Notes: generated by a model from the letters alone, not told the origin. Positions 31,609 to 41,818 are shown, counted from the first letter of the stretch. The stretch is DNA of 64,000 nucleotides from Romboutsia lituseburensis (GCF_024723825.1 NZ_JANQBQ010000001.1:1-64000); one strand, 5' to 3'. Translations and numbers: made by a program.

Positions 31609-34104
31609 ATGTCTAAAAAAATAGTTATTGTAGGTGGAGTAGCAGGTGGGGCATCAACTGCAGCTAGACTTAGAAGATTAGATGAAAATGCAGAAATTAT
31701 AATGTTTGAAAAAGGTGAATATATATCTTTTGCAAACTGTGGTCTTCCGTATTATATAGGGGGAACAATAAATGAAAGAGAAAAATTAATAGTTCAAACT
31801 GTTGAAGCTATGAGCTCAAAGTTTAATTTAGATATAAGAAACTTAAGTGAAGTTGTTAAAATAAATAAAGAAGAAAAAAAGGTAGTAGTTAAAAACCACA
31901 AAAGTGGCGAAACATATGAAGAAACTTATGATACATTAGTGTTATCTCCAGGAGCAAATCCTATAAAGCCGCCAATACCAGGTATAGATAAATGTGATAA
32001 TTTATTTACATTAAGAAATATACCAGATACAGATAAGGTTAAGGCATATGTAGATAATAAAAAGCCAAAGCATGCAGTAGTAATAGGTGGAGGATTTATA
32101 GGTCTTGAAATGGCAGAAAATCTTCATGAACTAGGTATGAAAGTTACATTAGTAGAAGCAAGTGAACAAGTTATGGCTCCTCTTGATATAGAAATGGTAA
32201 GTATAGTACATGACCATTTAATAGATAAAGATGTTGAATTAATACTAAAAGATGGAGTAAATTCATTTGCTGATAATGGAAAAAAAGTAATATTATCTAG
32301 TGGTAAGGAAATCGTTACTGACATGATAATATTATCAATTGGTGTTAAACCAGAAACAACTATTGCAAAGGATGCTAATATTAAGCTAAATGAAAGAGGC
32401 GCAATTGTAGTTGATGAGTATATGAAAACATCAGATGAAAATATATACGCATTAGGTGACGCTGTAGAAATAATGGACTTTGTTAACAAAAAGCCAACTA
32501 TGATACCTTTAGCTTGGCCAGCAAATAGACAAGGAAGAATAGTTGCTAATAATATATGTGGTAAAAATGAAAAATATAAAGGAACACTAGGTTCTTCAGT
32601 TGCGAAAGTATTTGATTATACAGTAGCAACTACAGGAAACAATGAAAAAACATTAAAAAGACTTGGAATTGATTATAAGGTAGTTCATATACATCCAGGA
32701 TCACATGCAGGATATTATCCAGGATCATTTCCTATAGCTATGAAAATGACTTTTGACCCTAAAACAGGAAAGATATTTGGGGCACAAGGAGTAGGGATGG
32801 ATGGAGTTGAAAAAAGAATAGATGTTATGGCCACAGCTATAAAGGGTGGGCTTACAGTATTTGATTTACAAGACATAGAGCCTTGTTATGCTCCACCATA
32901 CAACTCAGCAAAAGATCCAGTCAATATGTTAGGATATTATGCAGAAAATATAATAGAAGGTATGGTTGATACTGTACAATGGCATGAAGTTGATGAAATA
33001 ATTAAAGCTGGTGGTGTAATAATAGATGTCAGAGAAGAATTTGAATTAGTTACAGGTACAATGCCGCAATTTATACACATACCATTAGGACAATTAAGAA
33101 ATAGATTAAGTGAAATACCAACAAATAAAAAATTATACGTTACTTGTCAAGTTGGGTTAAGAGGATACATTGCATGTAGAATCTTAAAAGAACATGGATT
33201 AGAATGTACAAATATTGATGGAGGAATAAAAACTTATCAATTTGTAAAAAGAGCAGAAGAAAGTATGTCTAAGCAAAATAAAAATAATAATAAAAAATTA
33301 GAAATAAAGGATGAGAAATCAGCTATGAAATTAGAAAATATAGATATAACTGAAATAAATGCACATGTTACACTAGATGCATGTGGACTTCAATGCCCAG
33401 GTCCGATAAGAAGAGTATTTGAAGAAATAAATAAAATGGAAGAAGGACAAGTGCTATTAGTAAAAGCTAGTGATCCAGGGTTTAGCAAAGATATAAGTGC
33501 TTGGTGTGAAAAAACAAGAAACACATTAATAAAAGCTGAGTTTGATAAAAATCAAAAAGCATTTGTTGCAATAATAAAAAAAGGTTCACAAAATATAGCA
33601 GCCAATCCTAGTTGTTCAATAGAAGCAAAAGAAAAAAATGGAGCAACAATGGTAGTATTCAGTGGTGACTTAGATAAAGCAATAGCATCATTTATAATAG
33701 CAACTGGAGCTGCATCAATGGGTAAAGAAGTAACAATGTTCTTTACATTCTGGGGACTTAATATACTTAAGAGAAAAGATAGACCTAAAGTATCAAAAGA
33801 TACTATGGAAAAAATGTTTGATGTAATGTTACCATCTCATACAGGAAAACTTCCATTATCTAAAATGAATATGGCTGGAATGGGTCCTAAAATGATAGAG
33901 CAAATAATGAAAAAGCACAATGTAGATGATTTAGATACATTAATAACAAACGCTATAAACATGGGTGTTAAAGTAGTTGCATGTTCTATGAGTATGGATT
34001 TAATGGGAATTAAAAAAGAAGAATTTATAGATGGAGTAGAATTAGGAGGAGTTGCTGCATACTTAGGAGCAACAGAAGATTCTGGATTAAACCTATTTAT
34101 ATAG
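31609..34104 (+). CDS. cdr: CoA-disulfide reductase fused to rhodanese, TusA and DsrE domains
   Basis: An 831-residue four-domain enzyme. Residues 1-450: FAD/NAD(P)H-dependent CoA-disulfide reductase with GGVAGGASTAARLRR, the active Cys44 in SFANCGLPYY, a second nucleotide site AVVIGGGFIGLEMAE and YALGDAVEI. About 455-550: rhodanese with Cys513 (TCQVGLRG). About 585-660: TusA with Cys596 (GLQCPGPIRR). About 665-831: DsrE/DrsE-like. The cysteines could relay sulfane sulfur while the first domain reduces CoA disulfide or CoA persulfide, giving thiol redox balance and polysulfide handling in an anaerobe. It is monocistronic, with a terminator. Confidence 0.92.
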   Translation: MSKKIVIVGGVAGGASTAARLRRLDENAEIIMFEKGEYISFANCGLPYYIGGTINEREKLIVQTVEAMSSKFNLDIRNLSEVVKINKEEKKVVVKNHKSGETYEETYDTLVLSPGANPIKPPIPGIDKCDNLFTLRNIPDTDKVKAYVDNKKPKHAVVIGGGFIGLEMAENLHELGMKVTLVEASEQVMAPLDIEMVSIVHDHLIDKDVELILKDGVNSFADNGKKVILSSGKEIVTDMIILSIGVKPETTIAKDANIKLNERGAIVVDEYMKTSDENIYALGDAVEIMDFVNKKPTMIPLAWPANRQGRIVANNICGKNEKYKGTLGSSVAKVFDYTVATTGNNEKTLKRLGIDYKVVHIHPGSHAGYYPGSFPIAMKMTFDPKTGKIFGAQGVGMDGVEKRIDVMATAIKGGLTVFDLQDIEPCYAPPYNSAKDPVNMLGYYAENIIEGMVDTVQWHEVDEIIKAGGVIIDVREEFELVTGTMPQFIHIPLGQLRNRLSEIPTNKKLYVTCQVGLRGYIACRILKEHGLECTNIDGGIKTYQFVKRAEESMSKQNKNNNKKLEIKDEKSAMKLENIDITEINAHVTLDACGLQCPGPIRRVFEEINKMEEGQVLLVKASDPGFSKDISAWCEKTRNTLIKAEFDKNQKAFVAIIKKGSQNIAANPSCSIEAKEKNGATMVVFSGDLDKAIASFIIATGAASMGKEVTMFFTFWGLNILKRKDRPKVSKDTMEKMFDVMLPSHTGKLPLSKMNMAGMGPKMIEQIMKKHNVDDLDTLITNAINMGVKVVACSMSMDLMGIKKEEFIDGVELGGVAAYLGATEDSGLNLFI

Positions 34105-34128
34105 TTGAAATTATATAAAAATAAAGTA

Positions 34129-34164
34129 AAAAGCCTGGAATGAAATTTCATTTCAGGCTTTTTT
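34129..34164 (+). terminator. intrinsic terminator
   Basis: AAAAAGCCTGGAATGA pairs with TCATTTCAGGCTTTTT with one G-U pair, followed by further Ts. Confidence 0.8.
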
Positions 34165-34262
34165 ATTGTAAATTTATAAAGCATATAACTAGAATTATAC
34201 TATATTATTGATATATAATTAATATGGCAAGTATAAAGGGGAAGCAACATTGGAGGAAGTAA

Positions 34263-34976
34263 ATGCTAAAAATAGCAGTATGTGAAGATGAAAAAGATCA
34301 AAGAGAGTTGATAAAAGACTACTTAACAAAAATATTAGATGAAATTAATTTGTCATATGAAATAATTACATTTAGCTCAGGAGAAGAGCTTTTTGATAAT
34401 TATCCTAATGATGTAGATATATTTGTACTAGATATATTAATGGATGAAATAAATGGGATGGATATTGCAAGAAAAGTAAGAAAAATAGATGATAAAAATG
34501 CAGAGATAATATTTACTACATCATTAGTTGATTATATCCAAGAAGGATATGAAGTAAGAGCGTATAGATATCTATTAAAGCCATTAAAATATGAAGATTT
34601 AAAAAAACATATAACAAGCTGTATAAATGAGATAACTGATAAAAATAAATATATATTAGTAGATAATAAAAGTGATGCTTTAAAGATAAAAGTAAATGAA
34701 ATAACATACATAGAAATAAAAAATAGAGATTTGACTATATATACGACTAGAGGAAATTATCAAATTAAAAGTACTATGAATAAGATAGAAAAAAGTTTAG
34801 AAAGTCACAATTTTTATAGATGTCATAAAAGCTTTTTAGTAAATATAGAATATGTAGATACTATAAAACAATACACTGCAAAACTTGAAAATAAAGAAGA
34901 AATTCCTATTAGCAGACATAGATTTAAAGATTTTAAAATTAAATTCTTTCGATCTATGGGAGAAAAATTATGCTAG
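34263..34976 (+). CDS. LytTR-type response regulator (AgrA-like)
   Basis: A 237-residue regulator. Receiver domain 1-120 with acidic pocket CEDEKD (8-12), phosphorylation site Asp57 (VLDILM) and Lys near 105 (LLKPLKYEDL). LytTR DNA-binding domain about 135-235 (EITYIEIKNRDLTIYTTRG, FYRCHKSFLVNIEYVD, PISRHRFKDFK). Start has TTGGAGGAAG upstream. It overlaps its kinase gene by 7 bases. The likely DNA target is the repeat pair at 36344-36371. Confidence 0.9.
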   Translation: MLKIAVCEDEKDQRELIKDYLTKILDEINLSYEIITFSSGEELFDNYPNDVDIFVLDILMDEINGMDIARKVRKIDDKNAEIIFTTSLVDYIQEGYEVRAYRYLLKPLKYEDLKKHITSCINEITDKNKYILVDNKSDALKIKVNEITYIEIKNRDLTIYTTRGNYQIKSTMNKIEKSLESHNFYRCHKSFLVNIEYVDTIKQYTAKLENKEEIPISRHRFKDFKIKFFRSMGEKLC

Positions 34977-36334
34977 AACTTAAAATTTACTCAGCTATAC
35001 AACTAGTTAACAGTATATTTTTTGTATTATCACTTTTTGTTATGATAAAAAGAATGGGATATAAATATAAAGCGAAAGGTATATTTCTTAATATAATAAA
35101 TATTATTTTAGTGGTTTTATTAATAAAGATTGAAACAAAATATTATGTTATATCAAAAGCTATAATAAAATCGATAATTTTATTCGTTTTGATTTGCAAG
35201 ATTTCATATTCTTTTAGCTTAAAAAAAGCTTTATCTTATTCCGTATTATATAGCTTAATATATAAAGGTATAGAAGTTACTCTTGATATTGTTATATTGG
35301 ATATTTATATCATTATGACAGAGATATTTAATTTTAGATGGGATATTGAATTTGATATTTTAAATACTATAATAATCAATTTGACCATTTTATTACTTGC
35401 ATATCATTTTAATAGACTTAAAAATTTATCTATCAATAAGAAGTGTTACCTTTATACTACAATAACAATAATAATAAATGCTCTAATAATATTATTTTTA
35501 CGTAAAGCATCTGATAATATATATGAACTTTATAATGTAGTTACTAATAATAAGATAAATATAAAGCAATTAAAATTATGTATGCCATTTATCAATTTTG
35601 GAGATTTAGTATTACCATATATAATAGTTGCTAGTAATATAATCTTTATATTTTCACTTATAAAATTTTTAAAATCAACTCAAGAAAAAGCTAAGATTGA
35701 AGTGCTTAATGAAAAAATTGATATGCAGTATAATTATTATTTAAATATCAAAGAATCTCAAGAAAAAGTAAGAAGGCTTTATCATGATATAAATAATCAT
35801 ATTACAAATATTAATATAATTCAAAATCAAAATAAAGAGGGAGATACTTATATAAATAGTATAAATAAAGAAATAAATGATTTTAAAAATACATATAATA
35901 CGGGAAATATAATACTAGACATTATCCTAAATGAAAAAAGTAAATTGTGTAAGTTAAAAGATATAGATTTATCCTGTAATATAGATTTTTCAAAATGTAA
36001 TTTTATAGAGATGATAGATGTATCAAGTATATTTTCGAATTTAATAGATAATGCAATAGAAGCATGTGAAAAAATCCAAGATAAAGAATACAAAAAATAT
36101 ATAAATATAAGAGGAACAATCGTAAAATCATATTATATTTTAAGGTGTCAAAATAGCAAAACTAATAAAGTTATATCAAAAAATCATAAGATATTAACTA
36201 GTAAAAAGGACAAGTATCTACATGGTATTGGCATTGAAAGTATAAAATCATCAATTAAAAAATATGATGGAGAAGTAGATATTCAAATTGATGAAAATAA
36301 ATTTACAACTACAATATATATACAACTTAAATAA
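34970..36334 (+). CDS. GHKL sensor histidine kinase (AgrC-like)
   Basis: A 454-residue kinase. Six hydrophobic segments fill the first 230 residues, followed by a coiled coil and the HPK10-type core: H box RRLYHDINNHITNI, N box SNLIDNAIEACE, G box HGIGIESIKSSI. AgrC-type kinases sense exported peptides. No agrB/agrD pair is visible here, so the signal may be a foreign or membrane-active peptide, in line with the permease downstream. Confidence 0.88.
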   Translation: MLELKIYSAIQLVNSIFFVLSLFVMIKRMGYKYKAKGIFLNIINIILVVLLIKIETKYYVISKAIIKSIILFVLICKISYSFSLKKALSYSVLYSLIYKGIEVTLDIVILDIYIIMTEIFNFRWDIEFDILNTIIINLTILLLAYHFNRLKNLSINKKCYLYTTITIIINALIILFLRKASDNIYELYNVVTNNKINIKQLKLCMPFINFGDLVLPYIIVASNIIFIFSLIKFLKSTQEKAKIEVLNEKIDMQYNYYLNIKESQEKVRRLYHDINNHITNINIIQNQNKEGDTYINSINKEINDFKNTYNTGNIILDIILNEKSKLCKLKDIDLSCNIDFSKCNFIEMIDVSSIFSNLIDNAIEACEKIQDKEYKKYINIRGTIVKSYYILRCQNSKTNKVISKNHKILTSKKDKYLHGIGIESIKSSIKKYDGEVDIQIDENKFTTTIYIQLK

Positions 36335-36343
36335 AATACATGA

Positions 36344-36371
36344 CAGTTGCAACGGTTAAAGTACCAGTTGC
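36344..36371 (+). promoter_or_regulatory. LytTR-type direct repeats and promoter of the FtsX permease
   Basis: CAGTTGC occurs at 36344-36350 and again at 36365-36371, 21 bases start to start (two helical turns), the arrangement bound by LytTR regulators. Eleven bases downstream are -35 TTGAGT (36382-36387), a 16-base spacer and -10 TTATCT (36404-36409). Confidence 0.6.
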
Positions 36372-36390
36372 GTTATATCTATTGAGTACG

Positions 36391-36440
36391 AAGTTAAAGG
36401 GTGTTATCTTTTTAAATATAAAAGGTAATGCCCTTTAATT
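36391..36440 (+). terminator. dyad near the permease promoter, possible terminator
   Basis: TTAAAGGGTGTTATCTTTT pairs with AAAAGGTAATGCCCTTTAA (two G-U pairs), followed by TTTTATAG. It may terminate kinase transcripts, but it overlaps the proposed -10, so one of the two readings may be wrong. Confidence 0.5.
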
Positions 36441-36465
36441 TTATAGAAATAACTGGGAGGTAGAT

Positions 36466-39018
36466 ATGAAAGTTAGTACTAAGTTAGCAGTAGCATATTT
36501 AATAAGTCAAAAGGGAAAAACTCTAGCTCTTATAACTAGTATATCTTTGGCTGTAATGCTTATATTTACTTTAAATGTTATACCAGAGACTCAAAGTAAG
36601 ATAAATATTGATAAAGCCTATAAAAATTTTAGTGATTATCATGTAGAGTATAGCAATTTAAGTAATGATGTAAGTAGCAATCTAAAAAATGAGAAAGAAA
36701 TAAAAGAAATTTATGATGTAATAAACTTTGGTGATATTGTAGATAAAAATGGAGTTTCTATAAATTTAAATTCTTATAATAAAGATTTTTTAGATGCTTA
36801 TGGATACAAAATGATAAAAGGATCTTTCCCTAAAAATGATAATGAAATAGTAATAGAAGAAAAAGCATTAAGAGAAATGAATTTAAGCAATGAATTAAAT
36901 CAAGAAATTAATTTTAATGTTATTAAAAAATATGTAGATAAGAATAATGAAAATCAAATTTACACTAAACCTAATAAATTTAAAGTAGTTGGAATAATAC
37001 AAAAGCCAGAGGATTATTATAAGGACAATGAATTTTTTAGTGTAAAAGGATTTACTAAACTTTCAACTAGTCAAGATATAACACCAAATGAACTTTTATC
37101 TCATAGTGGAGTTTTAAAATTTAACACCGAAAATCCTAGTATGACTATGGCAAATAAATTTATAGGAAAGTATAGATTAAATATACGTGACTTTGAATTA
37201 AATGTAGGTCTTAGTAATGTTCTAAATGAGTATAAGGATAGAAAAATGACTAAATTTAGTATAACTAATAAACTAATTCCAATGATATCAGCAGGATTAG
37301 TTATATACAATATATTTAATATTATATTAATTGATAGAACCAATCAAATTGGAGTTCTTAGAGCTATTGGTATGAAAAAGAAAAATATAAAATATATGAT
37401 GGTTGTTCAAAGCTTAATAGTTCTTATTATAGGACTAGTTATAGGATTTGGCGTAGGATATGTAGTGTCTTTGATAGGTATAAATAGTATTTATGGACAA
37501 AATAAAAGTATCTATGTAAGCCAAGAAAGTATAATTGAGCCTTTAATATTAGCCACTATAGTAGTTTTTATTTGTAGTATACTATCAACACATAAAGCAT
37601 CAAAAATATCTCCTGTTGAAGCTATGAAAACTACCAATAGATACACAAAAAATCAAAAGGATAGATTTTATCATAGACTAATTAAAAAAATATTTGGACT
37701 AACAGGTGAAATGGCTTTTAAAAATATTTTAAGAGATAAAAGTAAAACTATTTTATCAATACTTTCTATAAGCCTTGCAGGTTCGCTTTTTATTAGCAAG
37801 ATGGCATTTTATAATGATGATGAAAATTTGGATAACAGTAGCTTGCCAATAATATCAATGGGAGATACTGATGTTATTTTAAAACATAATAGTAATAATT
37901 CAAATGAATTTTATGCTAATTATAATAAAAGTTATATTGATAATATATCAGAGATGGATAATATTAGAGAAGTTATGCCTAGTATAAATACGAGTGCATA
38001 TTTAAAAACTAATATAAATAGTATTACAGATGAGGCTAAATCACTAATATCACAAAAGAAAGATAATTTAGAAGTAAATATGAGTATAAAAGGATATAAT
38101 AAAAATTTTATAAAAAGCCTTGAAAAGTATATAGAATCTGGACTTAATATAAATGATGAATATATAGATAAAAATGATTCTTATCCTAGTGCACTAATTT
38201 CAAATCATTTTTACTCATCAGACCAATATTCAAATGATACACATGTTTTAAAGAAAATAAAAGTAGGAGATATTATACAAGTTAAAGTTTGTGTAGATGA
38301 AAATGGAAATTTAAAGTATAAAGATCAAAAAGTAAGAGTAGCTGGTTTATTAAACAAAGATTATGTAGTAACTCAAGATGGAGGTATGGATTCTTTATTT
38401 CAAGTGATATTAAATGAAAATGATTTTAAAAGTATAACTAATATAGAAAACTACAATAAAGTATCAGTAAAATTAGATAATAAAGACAATAAAAAAGTAC
38501 ATAAAGAGTTAGAAAAATTAGTTAAAAATAGTTCGTTCAAAGAAATAGAAAGTAAATATAAGTATCAGAAATATGATATAGAACAATCACAACAAAATAA
38601 AAAAGAAGTATTAGTATCAGTAATTCTTACACTTATAATATCAGTAATAAATATAATTTGCATAATTAAAGCTAATATTATGATTAGAATAAAAGAACTA
38701 TCAACACTTAGAGCTATTGGTATGAGTATAAGAGATATTAAAAAGATGATAACTAAGGAAAGTATTATATATGCTATATTTAGTACAATATTATCTGCTA
38801 TATCAGCAACATTAAGTAATTTTAAATTTGCATATATGATAAATACAGCAGGGGCTCAAGTAATTGGAGCAGAAAATAGTCTGTCTTATAGTATACCAAT
38901 AAATGAAATACTTCAATTTGGCATAGTTACAATAATAATTTGCATATTAGCAACATATTTATCTACAAACAAATTAGTAAAATTAAGTATAGTAGAAGGC
39001 TTAAAAATAAATGGCTAA
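36466..39018 (+). CDS. FtsX/MacB-type ABC permease without its ATPase
   Basis: An 850-residue permease with the duplicated FtsX layout: an N-terminal helix (about 18-40), a large extracellular domain, three helices (about 270-375), then a second helix, second extracellular domain and three helices (about 680-830). RTNQIGVLRAIGMKKKNIK and IKELSTLRAIGMSIRDIKK are the paired cytoplasmic coupling motifs. Such proteins with AgrA/C-like or Bce-like systems usually give peptide resistance or export. No ATPase gene is adjacent. A GGGAGG site precedes the start. Confidence 0.85.
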   Translation: MKVSTKLAVAYLISQKGKTLALITSISLAVMLIFTLNVIPETQSKINIDKAYKNFSDYHVEYSNLSNDVSSNLKNEKEIKEIYDVINFGDIVDKNGVSINLNSYNKDFLDAYGYKMIKGSFPKNDNEIVIEEKALREMNLSNELNQEINFNVIKKYVDKNNENQIYTKPNKFKVVGIIQKPEDYYKDNEFFSVKGFTKLSTSQDITPNELLSHSGVLKFNTENPSMTMANKFIGKYRLNIRDFELNVGLSNVLNEYKDRKMTKFSITNKLIPMISAGLVIYNIFNIILIDRTNQIGVLRAIGMKKKNIKYMMVVQSLIVLIIGLVIGFGVGYVVSLIGINSIYGQNKSIYVSQESIIEPLILATIVVFICSILSTHKASKISPVEAMKTTNRYTKNQKDRFYHRLIKKIFGLTGEMAFKNILRDKSKTILSILSISLAGSLFISKMAFYNDDENLDNSSLPIISMGDTDVILKHNSNNSNEFYANYNKSYIDNISEMDNIREVMPSINTSAYLKTNINSITDEAKSLISQKKDNLEVNMSIKGYNKNFIKSLEKYIESGLNINDEYIDKNDSYPSALISNHFYSSDQYSNDTHVLKKIKVGDIIQVKVCVDENGNLKYKDQKVRVAGLLNKDYVVTQDGGMDSLFQVILNENDFKSITNIENYNKVSVKLDNKDNKKVHKELEKLVKNSSFKEIESKYKYQKYDIEQSQQNKKEVLVSVILTLIISVINIICIIKANIMIRIKELSTLRAIGMSIRDIKKMITKESIIYAIFSTILSAISATLSNFKFAYMINTAGAQVIGAENSLSYSIPINEILQFGIVTIIICILATYLSTNKLVKLSIVEGLKING

Positions 39019-39219
39019 TTGGAGTTAGTTAAATGAGTATAATATTGATTTTGTAGTATATTTTAATATACACCTAGGGTCATAAAAAGAATATAATTTA
39101 ATACCTAAATATTATTTTAAAAGTTGTACCTAAAATTAAAGATGCTAAAATTTGTATTAATAGCTATTTATTTAATAATTGGAGTATATCTTCTTTTTAT
39201 AATAAATAGCTAAGATTAA

Positions 39220-39242
39220 CTCTCTAACATTTTGTTAGGGAG
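39220..39242 (+). terminator. intrinsic terminator
   Basis: CTCTCTAAC (39220-39228) pairs with GTTAGGGAG (39234-39242) with one G-U pair, followed by GATATTTTTG. Confidence 0.65.
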
Positions 39243-39313
39243 GATATTTTTGTATATTAATAAATAGCTATACAGATTTAATAAAAACTATAAAAAATTT
39301 ATCTAGAAAACGG

Positions 39314-39342
39314 TTGCACAAAAAAGTTTCTCGTGCTACAAT
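39314..39342 (+). promoter_or_regulatory. promoter of the maltose operon
   Basis: -35 TTGCAC (39314-39319), 17-base spacer, -10 TACAAT (39337-39342). The start point should fall near 39349. Confidence 0.65.
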
Positions 39343-39358
39343 TCAATTATAAAGACGA

Positions 39359-39372
39359 TGCAAGCGATTGTC
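39359..39372 (+). promoter_or_regulatory. cre/LacI-type operator in the maltose leader
   Basis: TGCAAGCGATTGTC differs from the cre consensus (TGNAANCGNTNNCA) at one base. Placed just after the start point, it would block transcription when bound by CcpA or by the LacI-type regulator encoded at 43018. Confidence 0.55.
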
Positions 39373-39402
39373 TAAAAAATAAAAAATAGGGGGATTTTTC
39401 AC

Positions 39403-40719
39403 ATGGGACTAAAGAAAATATTAAGTCTAGTTACGGTAACAATGTTAGTAGCATCGAGTGTAGTAGGATGTAGTTCAAGTGGAGGTAATACATCTAAAGA
39501 CGCAAAAGGAGATCAAGTTAAAGTAGATATTTTCCAATTTAAAGTAGAGGCTAAGGACGCTCTAGAAAAAGCAGCTGAAGTTTATGAAGAAAAAAATCCT
39601 AATGTCGACATAAACATAGAAACAGTTGGTGGAGGTAATGATTACGGAGCGGCTTTAAGATCTAAATTCCAATCAGGACAAGAGCCAACAATATTTAACG
39701 TAGGTGGTCCACAAGATGTTAAGGACTGGGATGGAAAGCTAGAAAATTTAAAAGATGAGACTTGGGTAAAAGAAGCATTTGATGGAACATTAGGTTCAGT
39801 TACAACTGATGATGGAATATTCGGTATGCCATTTAACCAAGAAGGATATGGATTTATATATAACAAAGAAATATTTAAAAAAGCTGGAATAGACCCAGCT
39901 ACAATAACAAGCTATGATGCACTACAAAAAGCTGTTGAAACTCTAGATTCTAAAAAAGGTGATTTAGGACTTGATTCAGTATTTGCAGTACCAGGTAAAG
40001 AAAAGTGGGTTACAGGACTTCACTTATTAAATACAGCTTTAGCTAATGAGTTTGAAAGTGGAAAACAAGCATATGAAGCTAAAGAATTAGGATTTAAATA
40101 CAACAAAGAATTAAAAGATTTATTAGACTTACAAGTTAAATATGCTTTCAAACCAGATGGAAAAAATGGATCTATAAATAGTGTTGACTATGCTATGCAA
40201 ATAGAACAAAAATATTCAACTGGAAAAGTTGCAATGGTACAAATGGGTAACTGGGCATATGGAGGAATAGAAGGAGTTAACAAAGATATAGCTGCTAATT
40301 CTGGAATATTACCAATGCCAGTAAAAGGTGTTAAAGAAGATTGTATACCTGTAGGTGTTCCAATGTATTGGTCTATAAATAAAAATAAAGATGATGCTGA
40401 AAAGAAAGCAGCTAAGGAATTCTTAAATTGGTTATACACTTCAGATGAAGGTAAGAAAATGATAATAGAAGACTTCAAATTTATACCAGCATTTAAAGGA
40501 TATGAAAGCGATGCACTACAACCAAAAGATCCATTATCAGCAGATGTATTAAAATATGCTAATGAAGGAAAAACTATGCCATGGGTATTCATGGGATATC
40601 CAAGTGGATGGGGAGAAAATGTAGTTGGTGCTGATATTCAAAAATACATAGATGGAAGCATGAGCTGGGATGATTTAGTTAAAAATGCACAAAAAACTTG
40701 GGCAGATGAAAGAAAATAA
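39403..40719 (+). CDS. sugar-binding lipoprotein of a maltose/maltodextrin ABC importer
   Basis: A 438-residue lipoprotein: signal peptide with lipobox SVVGC (Cys23), then a cluster-B sugar-binding fold (VDIFQFKVEAKDALEKAAEV, IFGMPFNQEGYGFIYNKEIF, VAMVQMGNWAYGG, MGYPSGWGENVVGADIQKYI). It is first in an operon with two MalF/MalG-type permeases and next to maltose phosphorylase, so maltose or short maltodextrins are the likely ligands. Expression is controlled by the cre-like site just upstream. Confidence 0.9.
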   Translation: MGLKKILSLVTVTMLVASSVVGCSSSGGNTSKDAKGDQVKVDIFQFKVEAKDALEKAAEVYEEKNPNVDINIETVGGGNDYGAALRSKFQSGQEPTIFNVGGPQDVKDWDGKLENLKDETWVKEAFDGTLGSVTTDDGIFGMPFNQEGYGFIYNKEIFKKAGIDPATITSYDALQKAVETLDSKKGDLGLDSVFAVPGKEKWVTGLHLLNTALANEFESGKQAYEAKELGFKYNKELKDLLDLQVKYAFKPDGKNGSINSVDYAMQIEQKYSTGKVAMVQMGNWAYGGIEGVNKDIAANSGILPMPVKGVKEDCIPVGVPMYWSINKNKDDAEKKAAKEFLNWLYTSDEGKKMIIEDFKFIPAFKGYESDALQPKDPLSADVLKYANEGKTMPWVFMGYPSGWGENVVGADIQKYIDGSMSWDDLVKNAQKTWADERK

Positions 40720-40740
40720 TATATAAGTAGAAATTAACTA

Positions 40741-40790
40741 TAGGGCGCTATTTTAGAGTAAGTTTGTACTTGTACTTTAAGGTAGCCCCT
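40741..40790 (+). terminator. leaky hairpin between binding protein and permease genes
   Basis: TAGGGCGCTA (40741-40750) pairs with TAGCCCCTTA (from 40783) with a one-base bulge and inner AAGT/ACTT pairing. There is no clean T run. Such a hairpin would protect the 3' end and leave more binding protein than permease mRNA. Confidence 0.5.
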
Positions 40791-40873
40791 TATCTTAAAA
40801 TTATAGAAATAAGAGTAAGATAGAGAAGTTAAATATAATCGGAGTTTAAAAAATCCATTAAGGGGGAAACGTA

Positions 40874-41818
40874 ATGTCAGTTAACACTGAAGTAGTTAAG
40901 GATGAAAATAAAGCTACTAATAAAATGAACAATAAAAAAACGAAGTCTAAAAGAAGTAAAAAAAATAACCTAGCATATTGGGCTTTTGTAGGACCTAGTT
41001 TATTTGCATTTGCGTTAGTAATATTTATACCTTTAGTATTAGGTATATACTATTCATTCACTGACTGGAATGGGATCAGTTCAGAAATAAATTTCGTGGG
41101 ATTTGAAAATTACATAAAAGCTTTTTCAGATGAGTCATTTAGAAACTCATTCATATTTACTACTAAATTCACTGTAGCATCAGTAATAGTTATAAATGTT
41201 ATAGGGTTTTTATTAGCACTTCTAGTAACTAGAGAATCGAAAATAAGTAATTTACTAAGAACAATATTCTTTATGCCAAATTTAATTGGTGGTTTAATTC
41301 TAGGATTTATATGGCAATTCATATTTGTAAATGTATTCAATGGAATAGGTGAAGCTTTAGGTCAACAGTGGCTTATGGGGTGGTTATCTAACGAGACAAC
41401 AGGATTTTGGGGAATGGTAATCATAGTAGCTTGGCAAATGGCAGGATACGTTATGGTTGTATATGTAGCAGGTCTACAAAATGTTCCACCAGAATTAAAT
41501 GAAGCTGCAAAAATAGATGGAGCTAACTGGTGGCAAAGACTAAGAAATATTACAATACCAATGGTTAGACCAGCATTTACAATAAGTTTATTCTTAACAC
41601 TTTCTAACTCATTTAAATTATTTGATCAAAACTTAGCACTAACAAACGGTGGACCAGGTAATGCAACTCAAATGATAGCACTAAATATTTATCAGACAGC
41701 ATTCTCACTTAATAAAATAAATTTAGCACAAGCTAAAGCTGTAATATTCTTTGTATTAGTTGCAGTTATAGGTTTGGTTCAAGTATATATTACTAAAAAA
41801 GGTGAGGTGGAAGCATAA
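40874..41818 (+). CDS. ABC sugar permease, MalF type
   Basis: A 314-residue permease with a basic, lysine-rich N-terminus (about 30 residues), six membrane segments and the EAA loop ELNEAAKIDGANWWQRLRNI that contacts the ATPase. It forms a heterodimer with the next protein; the ATG of that gene overlaps this stop codon (TAATG). Strong AGGGGGAAAC ribosome site. Confidence 0.9.
   Translation: MSVNTEVVKDENKATNKMNNKKTKSKRSKKNNLAYWAFVGPSLFAFALVIFIPLVLGIYYSFTDWNGISSEINFVGFENYIKAFSDESFRNSFIFTTKFTVASVIVINVIGFLLALLVTRESKISNLLRTIFFMPNLIGGLILGFIWQFIFVNVFNGIGEALGQQWLMGWLSNETTGFWGMVIIVAWQMAGYVMVVYVAGLQNVPPELNEAAKIDGANWWQRLRNITIPMVRPAFTISLFLTLSNSFKLFDQNLALTNGGPGNATQMIALNIYQTAFSLNKINLAQAKAVIFFVLVAVIGLVQVYITKKGEVEA

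Noticed and set aside
34963-36465. Search for agrB/agrD-like genes around the AgrA/AgrC-like pair
   Set aside because: No short peptide gene or AgrB-type protease is present on either strand, so this is not called a full agr locus.
39142-39213. A 23-codon hydrophobic frame (MLKFVLIAIYLIIGVYLLFI) upstream of the maltose promoter
   Set aside because: No ribosome site before the ATG, and AT-rich DNA readily makes hydrophobic short frames.
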